From an uncultured bacterium (GTDB taxonomy: Bacteria; Cyanobacteriota; Vampirovibrionia; Gastranaerophilales; Gastranaerophilaceae), in assembly GCA_902766395.1 (NCBI GenBank), contig CACXDL010000012.1, positions 1 through 35,645 of the forward strand: a DNA stretch of 35,645 nt, given 5' to 3'. Of this stretch, positions 8,624 to 16,809 are shown piece by piece (the first letter of the stretch is position 1; the number at the start of each line of letters is the position of its first letter). The notes beneath the pieces were generated by a model. It did not search any database. It was given only the letters and a program-made list of their open reading frames with translations, and had not been told where the DNA came from. A program made the translations under genes and the position numbers.

Positions 8624-8632
8624 ATTGTATCA
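8624..8632 (-). promoter_or_regulatory. Extended -10 promoter of rimO
   Basis: On the minus strand TGA-TACAAT forms an extended -10 element 17 nt before ATG 8606. This leaves room for a leader of about 11 nt containing GAGAGGAAG. No clear -35 is seen. Confidence 0.5.
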
Positions 8633-8677
8633 TTAATATAGTTTTTGAGTGTCTAATATTACATATATTTAAGATTT

Positions 8678-8688
8678 TGTTATAGAAT
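8678..8688 (+). promoter_or_regulatory. -10 element directly upstream of rlhA (probable leaderless start)
   Basis: TGT-TATAGA (8678-8686), or TAGAAT at 8683-8688, lies 8 or 6 nt before ATG 8695. The intervening bases are A/T only with no Shine-Dalgarno. Sigma-70 type initiation would place +1 at or within 2 nt of the ATG. Confidence 0.45.
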
Positions 8689-8694
8689 TATTTT

Positions 8695-10476
8695 ATGAAT
8701 AAAGTTGAATTGTTAGCTCCTGCGAAAAATCTGGAAACGGCGATTGCGGCCATTAATTGTGGTGCGGATGCTGTTTATATAGGTGCAGATTCATTTGGAG
8801 CCCGTGTCAACGCTAAAAATAATCTCGAAGATATTAAAACTCTTGTTGACTATGCTCACAAGTTTTATGCCCGTGTTCATGTAACTATAAATACTATTTT
8901 AAATGATTATGAAATCAAAAGAGCAAAAGATCTAATATTCAAATTGTACGCGATAGGTGTTGATGCAATAATTATTCAAGATTTCGGTCTTTTGGAGCTG
9001 GCTAATAAGGGTTTATTGCCTCCTATTCAAATTCATATGAGTACTCAGTGTGATAACAGAACCTTAGAAAAAGCTAAATTTTTCGATAAAATTGGAGCTT
9101 CTCGTATTATTTTAGCTAGAGAGCTCTCTTTAAGGCAAATTAACGATATTTGTAAAAGTGTAAATTGTGAGGTTGAAACTTTTGTTCATGGTGCGCTATG
9201 TGTTTCATATAGTGGCCAATGTTATTTGTCATATGCAAATGGGGGAAGGTCTGCAAATAGAGGAGAGTGTGCGCAACCATGCAGAAAACGCTATACTCTT
9301 GTTGATGAAAGAGGTAAAGTTATTGCTAAAGATAAGTATTTATTGTCTCTTAAGGACTTCAATGCCTCAAAGTATTTAAGTGATTTAGTAGATATTGGTG
9401 TTAAATCTTTTAAAATTGAGGGCAGATTAAAAGATTTAAATTATGTAAAAACTGTTGTTTTATATTATAATAATCTGTTATCTGAAATTTCTGCCAGAAG
9501 TTCTTCCGGGAGGGTCTTTTCTGATTTTGCTCCGGACGTGAATAAGGTTTTTAACAGAGGATATACAGATTATTTTCTAGAAGGACGAAAAAACTGCTTT
9601 AATTTTGATTCTCCAAAATTTTTGGGTGAAATTGTTGGTAAGGTTACAAAAGTTTCTAAAAATTATTTTGAAACAGATGCTAAATTAAATCCTCAAGACG
9701 GAATTTGTATCTATACGGATGGCTCTATAACTGGTTTTTTAGTAAATAGGGTTGAAGGATGTAAGATATACCCTAACAAAATAGATAATATCGTTGAAGG
9801 TGCTGCTTTGTATCGTAATAGTGACTCTCTATATGAGAAAAATTTGAAGAGAGCCACCATAAAAAGAAAAATTGGTGTTTCTATTTTGGTCTCTGATTCA
9901 ACTATAATTGCCAAAGATGAAGACGGTAACATCGCTAATATCCCAATTCCTAAAGGAGAAATTGCCTCATGTCCTGAAAATGTGCGAAATGTATATGCTA
10001 AGCAGCTTTCTAAGTTGGGAGATTCTGATTTTTATTTGACAGAAATAAGATTAAATCAAGATATAATTGATTTTCACCCTGTTTCCGTAATAAATGACCT
10101 AAGGCGGAATCTGTTACAAAAATTAATAAATGTACGTTTGGATAATTATAACAAAAATGTTCAAAAACATATCAGTTATGCGGATTTTCCTGCAAATAGT
10201 GTTGACTATAGAGCAAATATAATGAATGATTTATCTGAAAAATTTTATAAAAATTGTAATTGTAAAGTTTGTGAGCATGCACTTGAAACTTGCCCTGATA
10301 TCTCTTCTGGCGTTGAACTTATGAGAACAAAACATTGTTTGAGGTATGCTTATGATCTATGCTTGAAGAATAAAAATAGTATAAAAGATAACCTATACAT
10401 TGTTGACGAAAAGGGTAAACGTTATTTATTGGATTTTGATTGTAAAAATTGTGAAATGGTCATTTTGAATCCATAG
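8695..10476 (+). CDS. rlhA: U32-family protein RlhA, 23S rRNA C2501 hydroxylase
   Basis: The 593-residue protein follows E. coli RlhA (YdcP) over its whole length. It begins VELLAPAKN, then GADAVYIGADSFGAR, INTILNDYE and HMSTQCDNRT. The U32 signature runs from about E161 to S179 (ETFVHGALCVSYSGQCYLS), followed by GGRSANRGECAQPCR. C169, C176, C192 and C196 are the conserved cysteines expected to hold an Fe-S centre. The C-terminal DUF3656-type part ends with TKHCLRYAYDLC and FDCKNCEM, also conserved in RlhA. The E. coli enzyme makes 5-hydroxycytidine at C2501 of 23S rRNA; the same role here is inferred from orthology. The start has no ribosome-binding site and sits next to a -10 box. The stop abuts the stop of the convergent gene with no gap. 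Confidence 0.85.
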   Translation: MNKVELLAPAKNLETAIAAINCGADAVYIGADSFGARVNAKNNLEDIKTLVDYAHKFYARVHVTINTILNDYEIKRAKDLIFKLYAIGVDAIIIQDFGLLELANKGLLPPIQIHMSTQCDNRTLEKAKFFDKIGASRIILARELSLRQINDICKSVNCEVETFVHGALCVSYSGQCYLSYANGGRSANRGECAQPCRKRYTLVDERGKVIAKDKYLLSLKDFNASKYLSDLVDIGVKSFKIEGRLKDLNYVKTVVLYYNNLLSEISARSSSGRVFSDFAPDVNKVFNRGYTDYFLEGRKNCFNFDSPKFLGEIVGKVTKVSKNYFETDAKLNPQDGICIYTDGSITGFLVNRVEGCKIYPNKIDNIVEGAALYRNSDSLYEKNLKRATIKRKIGVSILVSDSTIIAKDEDGNIANIPIPKGEIASCPENVRNVYAKQLSKLGDSDFYLTEIRLNQDIIDFHPVSVINDLRRNLLQKLINVRLDNYNKNVQKHISYADFPANSVDYRANIMNDLSEKFYKNCNCKVCEHALETCPDISSGVELMRTKHCLRYAYDLCLKNKNSIKDNLYIVDEKGKRYLLDFDCKNCEMVILNP

Positions 10477-11019
10477 TTATTTTATAAGAGCCTGTATTTC
10501 TTTAAAATGAGGGTTTTTTGAGTTTTTAAGCCATTCAAAAATTGCGATTTCTGAGCAGGTAACTTTTGCACCATATTGTTTTAAAAGTTCTATTCCTGTT
10601 TCATTGTCAGAAGGATTTCTACTTGATGTACAATCTTTTAATATATATACTTCGTAACCTTCTTTTATAAGATCATATGCCGTTTGAAGTACGCAAATGT
10701 GTGTTTCTATCCCTCCCAGAATAATTTGTTTGCGTCCGAGAGATGAAATACCATTTTGGAAATCATTTTCTCTCATTGCAGAAAAATATGTTTTTTCAAC
10801 GGTGAAAGTCCCTTCGGATATCGAATCTTTTAGATCTTTTACCGTTTGCCCAAGACCTTTTGGGTACTGCTCTGTAACTATTGTCGGAATATTTAAAATA
10901 TCTGCACAATGTGCGATTTTTTCAAAATTTGAAACGATTTCCTTGCCATCTGGCACAGCATTTACCAGCTTTTCTTGTATATCAATTATTACTAATAATG
11001 AGTCTTCAGTATTTAACAT
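10477..11019 (-). CDS. Isochorismatase-fold cysteine hydrolase
   Basis: The 180-residue protein has the isochorismatase-like (nicotinamidase-related, YcaC-like) fold. The catalytic triad is visible as D13 (VIIDIQEK), K76 (TVEKTYFSA) and C109 (GGIETHICVLQTA), with the cis-peptide GGIETH just before the nucleophile. The C-terminal CTSSRNP block matches the family. The exact substrate is unknown; amidase activity is the usual guess. It is the last gene of the minus-strand operon that starts at 14784. GAGGA lies 9 nt before its ATG inside the end of the upstream gene, and only 3 nt separate the two genes. Its stop codon touches that of rlhA. Confidence 0.8.
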   Translation of the reverse strand: MLNTEDSLLVIIDIQEKLVNAVPDGKEIVSNFEKIAHCADILNIPTIVTEQYPKGLGQTVKDLKDSISEGTFTVEKTYFSAMRENDFQNGISSLGRKQIILGGIETHICVLQTAYDLIKEGYEVYILKDCTSSRNPSDNETGIELLKQYGAKVTCSEIAIFEWLKNSKNPHFKEIQALIK

Positions 11020-11022
11020 CCG

Positions 11023-12237
11023 TTAGTCCTCTTTTTTCAAAAATTCATTCTTTAACTGCTTTAATAACTTCGTTAATTCTTTTTCACCAAATTTATTAAG
11101 CTGAAATTCTTTATTTGTGTTCTCGCTACTATCCATTCCCTTGTGTATTATTTGAATTCGCAGTTTAGTAAATCCGTCAAAATGTATTATCAACTCACTT
11201 TGTTTTTCGTTTGAATTTATACAAAAAACACTTTCTGCAATATTTACATATTGTTGAATTTTTGCATCTTTAATTTTATTTTGAAATTCTTTTGTATATC
11301 TGTAAAAAATCGGTTCTATGATGTTTTTGAGCTTATTTTTATATGAATTTAAGAACAATTTGTATTTTTTATTCTCATATTCATTGTTTAACCAATCGCC
11401 ATTTTCGTTGTATGAAATGTCACTCAAATCACAAAGTAAATTGTTTTTAGAGATTGCAGCTTGTAAGCTGTTTTTAGCAAGGTTATCAATCTCTTCAAAA
11501 TTATATATTCCCATTTTAATTATTCCGGCTCTGAGACTGTATTCTTCATTCATTTCCTGCTGCAGTTTCTCAATAAATAATTTTGCGCCCTCAATATTAG
11601 TATCTTTTAAAATAATATAGTATAATCCATTTTTGTCATTGTAGATTAAGTCGTTACTGCGTACAGCTTTTGATATTGTATTAGATAAGCGATTTATTGA
11701 AACTTTAGTTTTTACTTCCGGAGCAAGCGTAATTAGGCATAGTACCCCATTTAAAGCTTTTTTATCTTCAATAATATTTTGGAAATTTTCTTTTAAATAT
11801 TTTATTTTGGCATATCCCTGTGCATTAATAATTCCTGTGTTGTAAAGCAAATTTTTATAGTTTTTTAATGTGTCGTCACAGTCTATTTTTTTTAAGCAAT
11901 TAATTATTTTAATCATCATAGAGATATTCTCTTCATCAGGAGTTATAAAATCATAAATGCCTAAATCGTATGATTCAAATATATTTGAACTGGATTTTTG
12001 GGTTAATAGAATTATCTCTGATGTCTGGCAGGAGTCTTTGATAAACTTGATATCTTTTTGTCTAATTTCCCCTCTGTCCTGTAAAAGAATAATTTTATAG
12101 TTTGATTTTGTCAAAATCTCTCTGAATTCTCTAAAACTACAGGTGTTAATTTTATCCTTATTCCTCAATAAAGACACTTTTTCTGAGATAATCTGGATTA
12201 GTTTATTGTCATCGCTTATAAGTAGGATATCAGCCAT
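11023..12237 (-). CDS. Pseudo-receiver plus degenerate GGDEF-like protein next to ftsEX
   Basis: The protein has 404 residues from ATG 12237; a TTG 3 nt earlier is the alternative start. Residues 1-115 resemble a response-regulator receiver: acidic D9-D10, a beta strand at IILLQD, IILLTQ with T79, and YDFITP. The phosphoacceptor position reads Gln and the conserved Lys before Pro is Thr. Residues about 160-275 follow the GGDEF fold: INRLSNTISKAVRSNDLIYN matches the usual region before the active site. The GGDEF motif itself is replaced by KNGLY, so cyclase activity is not expected. The C-terminus (280-404) is charged and helical, of unknown type. The gene directly follows ftsX and precedes the hydrolase, so a regulatory role tied to envelope or division is a guess. 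Confidence 0.65.
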   Translation of the reverse strand: MADILLISDDNKLIQIISEKVSLLRNKDKINTCSFREFREILTKSNYKIILLQDRGEIRQKDIKFIKDSCQTSEIILLTQKSSSNIFESYDLGIYDFITPDEENISMMIKIINCLKKIDCDDTLKNYKNLLYNTGIINAQGYAKIKYLKENFQNIIEDKKALNGVLCLITLAPEVKTKVSINRLSNTISKAVRSNDLIYNDKNGLYYIILKDTNIEGAKLFIEKLQQEMNEEYSLRAGIIKMGIYNFEEIDNLAKNSLQAAISKNNLLCDLSDISYNENGDWLNNEYENKKYKLFLNSYKNKLKNIIEPIFYRYTKEFQNKIKDAKIQQYVNIAESVFCINSNEKQSELIIHFDGFTKLRIQIIHKGMDSSENTNKEFQLNKFGEKELTKLLKQLKNEFLKKED

Positions 12238-12240
12238 CAA

Positions 12241-13143
12241 CTATACCTGTAAATGTTTTTTAATACACCAAAAACTTCCTACTGCGCCAAATAATATGCT
12301 CATTGTAAACATTATGACAACGACATAGTTAAGAGCATAAGGAGGTGTTGGAATCATAAAAAACTTATGAACGTTAGTTAGTCCTGTTTGAATGTAATCA
12401 AGAGGTATTAAAGCTACCAAAGAACCCATAAATCCGTAAAACGCTCCCTGCATTATGAACGGAAAACGGATATACCAATTGCTTACTCCCATTAAACGCA
12501 TAATTTCAATTTCATCTTTTCTTGCCTGTATGACTAGTTGAATCGTATTATTAATAATTGTAACTGTGAGTAATCCCATTATTAAAACAATAACCAAAGT
12601 TATTGTCTTTACAACATGGTTTACAACTTCCATTTTAACCGCAAGATCTTTTGCGTAACTTATATCTTCTACTGATTGTATTTTTTTTATATTTGCAAAA
12701 ACTGTTTGAAGATTTTCAGGGTCATCAACTTTGACATGTAAAGTATCAGGCAGCGGATTGTCAATGTTTGGTAAACTCATTTCTGCTTTTAGTTTAGACC
12801 AAGATTCTTGTTTTGGTATTATAGTAATCTTTTCAACATGTTCATATTTGCTAATTTCATTTTTTATTTCTTTGGCATTTGCATAATTTTTTAAATATAC
12901 TGATATTTCTAATGCACTTCCTAATTCTTTTGAAAAAGATGAAATTGATAATGCTGTTCTAAAGCATGCTCCAAATATTGTTAAAATTGCAGCCATAGTT
13001 GTTATGATTACAATATTTACCCACCCTGTACGTTTTATGTCATTACATGTCTGAATTCCTAATCTGTGAAGAATTCTTAGTTCGCACAACCAATCTTTTG
13101 GTAAGTGTTGTTTTACAGTGTTCATTCCTAAATTACTACTCAT
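12241..13143 (-). CDS. ftsX: Cell-division ABC transporter permease FtsX
   Basis: FtsX is the membrane partner of FtsE and in bacteria studied controls cell-wall hydrolases at the division site. The protein has about 300 residues: a cytoplasmic N-terminus, TM1 (IVIITTMAAILTIFGACF), an extracytoplasmic loop with EISVYLKN and a VEKITIIPKQESW segment, then three TM segments after the conserved RKDEIEIMRLMGVSNWYIR block. The ATG at 13143 overlaps the ftsE stop by 8 nt (ATGAGTAG). A TTG at 13158 and an ATG at 13125 are alternatives. The neighbouring ftsE fixes the identity. Confidence 0.92.
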   Translation of the reverse strand: MSSNLGMNTVKQHLPKDWLCELRILHRLGIQTCNDIKRTGWVNIVIITTMAAILTIFGACFRTALSISSFSKELGSALEISVYLKNYANAKEIKNEISKYEHVEKITIIPKQESWSKLKAEMSLPNIDNPLPDTLHVKVDDPENLQTVFANIKKIQSVEDISYAKDLAVKMEVVNHVVKTITLVIVLIMGLLTVTIINNTIQLVIQARKDEIEIMRLMGVSNWYIRFPFIMQGAFYGFMGSLVALIPLDYIQTGLTNVHKFFMIPTPPYALNYVVVIMFTMSILFGAVGSFWCIKKHLQV

Positions 13144-13813
13144 ATGTCCCTGCTTCAATATCTTTTACTATTTCTCCGTGATCAAGTTTAATAACTCGTT
13201 TTCTAAAATAATCAACCAAATTGCTGTCATGGGTTGAAACAATGACAGTTATTCCTCTTTGATTAATTTGATCTAAAATTTGCATAATTTCCATGGAATT
13301 TTGAGGATCCAAGTTTCCGGTAGGCTCATCCGCAATTAACAAAGGTGGGCCGTTTACAATTGCTCTTGCAATTCCTACTCTTTGTTGTTCTCCTCCGGAT
13401 AATTCTGCCGGAGTAACATTTCTCTTTTCGTAAAGACCAACTATTTTTAGTGCTCCCTGAACTCTGGCATTAATCTCTTTACTGCTTATTCCTAGTGTTC
13501 TGATTACATATGCAACATTGTCAAAAACTGTTTGGTTTTGCAGTAATTTATAATCTTGGAATACGATTCCCATGCATCTTCTTAAATTTGGGATTCTATT
13601 ATTTTTAATATTTGCAATGTTTATCCCGCCAATAGATACAATTCCGCTTGTTGGTTTCTCTTCACTATATAGCAATTTCATAAGAGTTGATTTGCCAGCT
13701 CCGGAAGAGCCAACAACAAAAACAAATTCGCCGGAATTTATTTCTAAATCAATATTTTTTAATGCGTAATGATTATTTTTATATCTTTTTGTTACATTTC
13801 TAAGTTTTATCAT
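13136..13813 (-). CDS. ftsE: Cell-division ATP-binding protein FtsE
   Basis: The protein has 225 residues, standard for FtsE. It contains Walker A GSSGAGKST (35-43), the Q-loop VFQDYKLL with Q86, signature LSGGEQQR (138-145), Walker B LLIADEPTGNLDP (158-170) and the switch STHD. It powers the FtsX permease in the division complex at the inner membrane. The ATG lies 2 nt after the transketolase stop with AAGGAA upstream, and its end overlaps ftsX, so the three are co-translated. Confidence 0.94.
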   Translation of the reverse strand: MIKLRNVTKRYKNNHYALKNIDLEINSGEFVFVVGSSGAGKSTLMKLLYSEEKPTSGIVSIGGINIANIKNNRIPNLRRCMGIVFQDYKLLQNQTVFDNVAYVIRTLGISSKEINARVQGALKIVGLYEKRNVTPAELSGGEQQRVGIARAIVNGPPLLIADEPTGNLDPQNSMEIMQILDQINQRGITVIVSTHDSNLVDYFRKRVIKLDHGEIVKDIEAGTYE

Positions 13814-13815
13814 GG

Positions 13816-14784
13816 TTATTTTTCCTTGTTTTTAGTCTCATTTGCATACATTGTTTTGATTCTTTTTACAAGAGCTTTTGAGTCAAGACCATAATATTCA
13901 ACTAATTCGTCAGACTTTCCGCTTTGCCCAAATTCATCATGTATGCCGATTCTGTAGACTTTGGTAGGATAGTGTCCTGATAATGCTTCGCATATTGCAG
14001 ACCCTAAACCTCCGATTGTAGAATGATTTTCAACCGTAAGAACAAATTTAGATGTTTTAGCGCAATCTATAACGGTCTTTATATCTAATGGTTTTATAAC
14101 CGGAACATTAACCACTCGCACGCTTATTCCATCTTTTCTTAACTCTTGGGAGGCAAGTATTGCTTCTGAAAGTGTTTCTCCGTTTGTGAATAAAGTTAGA
14201 TCATTACCTTCTTCAACAATAACTGCTTTGTGAAGATTAAAATGATATTTGTCATCAAATATATCCGGAACATTACATCTTGAAATTCTTATATACATTG
14301 GTCCTTTATGAAATGCCGCATACCTTATAGCTTCTTCACATTCTTTGCAATCTGCCGGAACTATAACGGTCATGTGAGGTATTTCTCTCATTATGGCAAT
14401 ATCTTCAAGTGCTTGGTGAGTAGCTCCGTCTTCCCCAACTGTGATGCCTCCGTGAGTTCCGACAATCTTTACATTCAAATCTGAATAACATACAGCATTA
14501 CGAATTTGATCATATGTTCTGCCTGTCGCAAACATTGCGAAACTGGAGACAAAAGGTATTTTCCCTTCTGAGGCCAAACCTGCTGCTGTTGCTATCATGT
14601 CCTGCTCTGCAATTCCGGAATCAAAAAATCTTTCAGGGAATTTGTCTGCAAACATTTTTGTCTGAGTTGAGCATGCTAAATCTGCATCCATAACTACAAT
14701 ATTTTCATATTGTTCTCCAAGCTCAGCCAATGTATTACCAAAAGCTTTTCTAATAGAACCTTTCTTTGTCTTATCTACAATCAT
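13816..14784 (-). CDS. Transketolase, C-terminal subunit of a split enzyme
   Basis: The 322-residue protein contains only the Pyr and C-terminal transketolase domains. It has MDADLACST, SGIAEQDMIATAAGLASEG with the catalytic glutamate E60, then FAMFATGRTYDQIRN, THGGITVGEDGATHQ and PADCKECEEA. The C-terminal domain carries VENHSTIGGLG. It is expected to pair with the N-terminal subunit at 33478-34281 to give a thiamine-diphosphate transketolase of the pentose phosphate pathway. A 1-deoxyxylulose-5-phosphate synthase-like role is less likely, given the subunit split and motifs. GAGGAG lies 4 nt before the ATG. It is the first gene of the operon running to 10477. Confidence 0.9.
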   Translation of the reverse strand: MIVDKTKKGSIRKAFGNTLAELGEQYENIVVMDADLACSTQTKMFADKFPERFFDSGIAEQDMIATAAGLASEGKIPFVSSFAMFATGRTYDQIRNAVCYSDLNVKIVGTHGGITVGEDGATHQALEDIAIMREIPHMTVIVPADCKECEEAIRYAAFHKGPMYIRISRCNVPDIFDDKYHFNLHKAVIVEEGNDLTLFTNGETLSEAILASQELRKDGISVRVVNVPVIKPLDIKTVIDCAKTSKFVLTVENHSTIGGLGSAICEALSGHYPTKVYRIGIHDEFGQSGKSDELVEYYGLDSKALVKRIKTMYANETKNKEK

Positions 14785-14855
14785 TTGCTCCTCAAAAATA
14801 AAATATCTTGCTTATAATTTTAGTTTATCATAAAAATTCTGAGATTCCTAATAGT

Positions 14856-14867
14856 TAGATATATCTA
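14856..14867. promoter_or_regulatory. 12-bp AT palindrome in a divergent intergenic region
   Basis: TAGATATATCTA is a perfect palindrome between the divergent transketolase and 15030 genes. It could be an operator for either, but AT-rich sequence makes chance palindromes common. Confidence 0.2.
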
Positions 14868-14914
14868 TATATTTATTAAAAAGTTTTAAGCTATTGTTAT
14901 ATCTTAAACCTTCT

Positions 14915-14944
14915 TTGTAAACTTTTATTAATTTCGTATATAAT
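14915..14944 (+). promoter_or_regulatory. Sigma-70 type promoter of the 15030 gene
   Basis: TTGTAA (14915-14920), an 18-bp spacer and a perfect TATAAT (14939-14944) give the clearest two-part promoter in the window. Transcription should start near 14951, leaving a leader of about 79 nt that ends in AGGAAAGGAAG before the ATG at 15030. Confidence 0.75.
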
Positions 14945-15029
14945 TTTAGCAATATTTTTTCTTTATCCTCATTTAATAAGTAGAATAAAAGTATACCAAA
15001 ATTTTTATGTAGGAAAGGAAGTATTTATT

Positions 15030-16025
15030 ATGAATCAAGTACCAAACGTAGCTCAACCCCAAGTGGTACCTCAACAATGTCCGTTACAGCCAAACTATAA
15101 CGCTGTCAAAATCGACATTATCAACCCATCAGTAGCGGCTCCTGGTGCGCAAACGCCATATGCTCAGCCGACTGCTCCATATTATAATTATCCACAAGCT
15201 CCAATATACAATTATCCACAAGCGCAGACATATCCTCAGTATCCGGCAGTTCCTCAATGCCTTGCAGGATGTCAGCCGGTACAAACAGATAATCCCGTAG
15301 TAATTAATCAACAAAACAATAATGCTCCGGTAGAGCAAAAAGTTCCTGCTCAACCGGCAGCTGAAGTACCTCAACCTCAAGTTTCACAACCTGAAGTTGT
15401 TGCACCAGAACAGGTTAAACCTCAAGTTGATTTAAACGGATTTGTTTCAAGATTAGGAAACCCTGATTTTCAGGGGCAATTAAAAGCAATGGAAGATATT
15501 GCAGATTTAGTTAAGGATACCCCTGATCAGGCAGCTGAGTTAGTTGATACAAAAATTTTTGATGCATTAAATAATATAATCAGTGTTGATTCTTCTAAAT
15601 TAGAAGGTCCTTCTCAAGCACAATTAGATGCAAGGCAAAAAATGACTCAAAATCAACAAGTTTCTGAAGAAGAAGCAAACTTGGCCAAAACATTAGCTCC
15701 AAGAGAATTAGCAGATAGAAATAAAAGCTATGCATTGTTTACTGTAGCAATTCTAGACAAAGTGTTTGCAGATGAAGTTGCAAAATTACCGGGTTCAACT
15801 CTACCTCCTTTAACAGAGTTACCCGCAGCTATAACCTTAGTAGATCAATTAAAAGATAATCCAAATCCAATGGTTAGATCTTCTGCAATAGAGGCTTTAA
15901 GCTATTTGCAAAAACCTGAATACAAACAGGATTTGACAACATTATTTACTGTTGCAAAAAATGATCAGGATCCTGGTGTAGTTCAATATGCTAATGCAGC
16001 ATTAGAAAAATTATCTCAAATTTAA
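15030..16025 (+). CDS. Pro/Gln/Tyr-rich protein with helical-repeat C-terminus
   Basis: I do not recognise this 331-residue protein. Residues 1-132 are low complexity, rich in Pro, Gln, Tyr, Val and Asn, with a near-repeat YNYPQAPIYNYPQAQ and a C-x3-C (CLAGC). Residues about 133-331 are mostly helical and acidic. Their end, PNPMVRSSAIEALSYLQKPE then DPGVVQYANAALEKL, reads like HEAT/PBS-type repeats used for protein contacts. There is no signal peptide or membrane segment, so it is probably cytoplasmic. It has a strong promoter and Shine-Dalgarno and its own terminator, so it is likely well expressed as a single gene. Function unknown; a scaffold or adaptor is a guess. Confidence 0.75.
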   Translation: MNQVPNVAQPQVVPQQCPLQPNYNAVKIDIINPSVAAPGAQTPYAQPTAPYYNYPQAPIYNYPQAQTYPQYPAVPQCLAGCQPVQTDNPVVINQQNNNAPVEQKVPAQPAAEVPQPQVSQPEVVAPEQVKPQVDLNGFVSRLGNPDFQGQLKAMEDIADLVKDTPDQAAELVDTKIFDALNNIISVDSSKLEGPSQAQLDARQKMTQNQQVSEEEANLAKTLAPRELADRNKSYALFTVAILDKVFADEVAKLPGSTLPPLTELPAAITLVDQLKDNPNPMVRSSAIEALSYLQKPEYKQDLTTLFTVAKNDQDPGVVQYANAALEKLSQI

Positions 16026-16069
16026 TTAAATTTAGACAATAGATACAGAATTCCTTTCTTTAATATATA

Positions 16070-16093
16070 AAGCCCCTTAATAAGGGGCTTTTT
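16070..16093. terminator. Bidirectional terminator between convergent genes
   Basis: AAGCCCCT (16070-16077) pairs with AGGGGCTT (16083-16090) over a 5-nt loop, with T after it on the plus strand and a shorter T run on the minus strand. It sits 45 nt after the 15030 gene and 12 nt after the stop of the convergent acyltransferase. Confidence 0.92.
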
Positions 16094-16104
16094 AATATTT
16101 GTTT

Positions 16105-16809
16105 TTATGTCATGGCAAGTTTTTCTTCAGGCTTTGGAACACAGTTTTCATATCCGGCCATTTCTGAAATCTGCTGTGCCCACTGATATATGATTTCATC
16201 TGCCGAAAGTTTATATGAAATAGGGGTTCCGACTTTAATAGTCACATGTTGTTTTTTAATCGGCAATTTAAAAATAGGATATCCGCTCCATTCGGCAATT
16301 GCAACCGGTACAATATCAGCTTTTGCAACTTTTGCAATTTCTGCAAATCCTTTTTTTATCCCTTCAAGTTTTCCGTAAGGTCTGGTTCCTCCTTGAGGGA
16401 ATATGCCTAAAGACCAGGTGGTATTAATAATATCTTTAACGGTTTTAAATGTAGCAATTTCAGGTTTTGCTCTATCTACCGCAAAGGCTCCCAATCTTTT
16501 TACTAACCATGCGACCTTAGAATCAGGCTCGAATAATTCCTTTTTCGCCATAAATGCAATAGGACAATTTGCAGCCATTGCCAGCATAGGAGGATCAAAT
16601 TGAGACACATGGTTTCCGGCGTAAATGTATTTACCCTTTTTTGCGACTTTTGCAGGAATATTTTTTCTGCCTATAACTTTGTAATCATAAAAAATATTAT
16701 AAACTCCGTATACTACAATGTATAGAAATGACATGTAAAATAGGGTTCTTAACCAATGATATTCTTTAGAGAATCTTCTGTTAAAATTTCTTGTTTCTTC
16801 TTTTGACAT
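16105..16809 (-). CDS. PlsC-type 1-acylglycerol-3-phosphate acyltransferase (second of a tandem pair)
   Basis: The 234-residue membrane-associated acyltransferase has motif I NHVSQFDPP (H67, D72), the block MAKKELFEP and GAFAVDRAKP, and motif III read as GIFPQGGTRP (about 136-144). It then has KKGFAEIAKVAKADIVPVAI. A hydrophobic segment near residues 22-42 should anchor it to the inner membrane. Family members acylate lysophosphatidic acid in phospholipid synthesis. Motif III has Gln where most PlsC proteins have Glu (FPEGTR) and one additional Gly, so substrate or activity may differ. It starts immediately after the stop of the paralogue upstream. Confidence 0.82.
   Translation of the reverse strand: MSKEETRNFNRRFSKEYHWLRTLFYMSFLYIVVYGVYNIFYDYKVIGRKNIPAKVAKKGKYIYAGNHVSQFDPPMLAMAANCPIAFMAKKELFEPDSKVAWLVKRLGAFAVDRAKPEIATFKTVKDIINTTWSLGIFPQGGTRPYGKLEGIKKGFAEIAKVAKADIVPVAIAEWSGYPIFKLPIKKQHVTIKVGTPISYKLSADEIIYQWAQQISEMAGYENCVPKPEEKLAMT

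Noticed and set aside
9711..9932. Minus-strand frame inside rlhA
   Set aside because: It overlaps a region of rlhA conserved with E. coli RlhA and has no ribosome-binding site.
14785..15029. Possible riboswitch or small RNA between divergent genes
   Set aside because: Apart from a promoter, a Shine-Dalgarno and one short AT palindrome I found no stable GC-containing stems or known riboswitch core.
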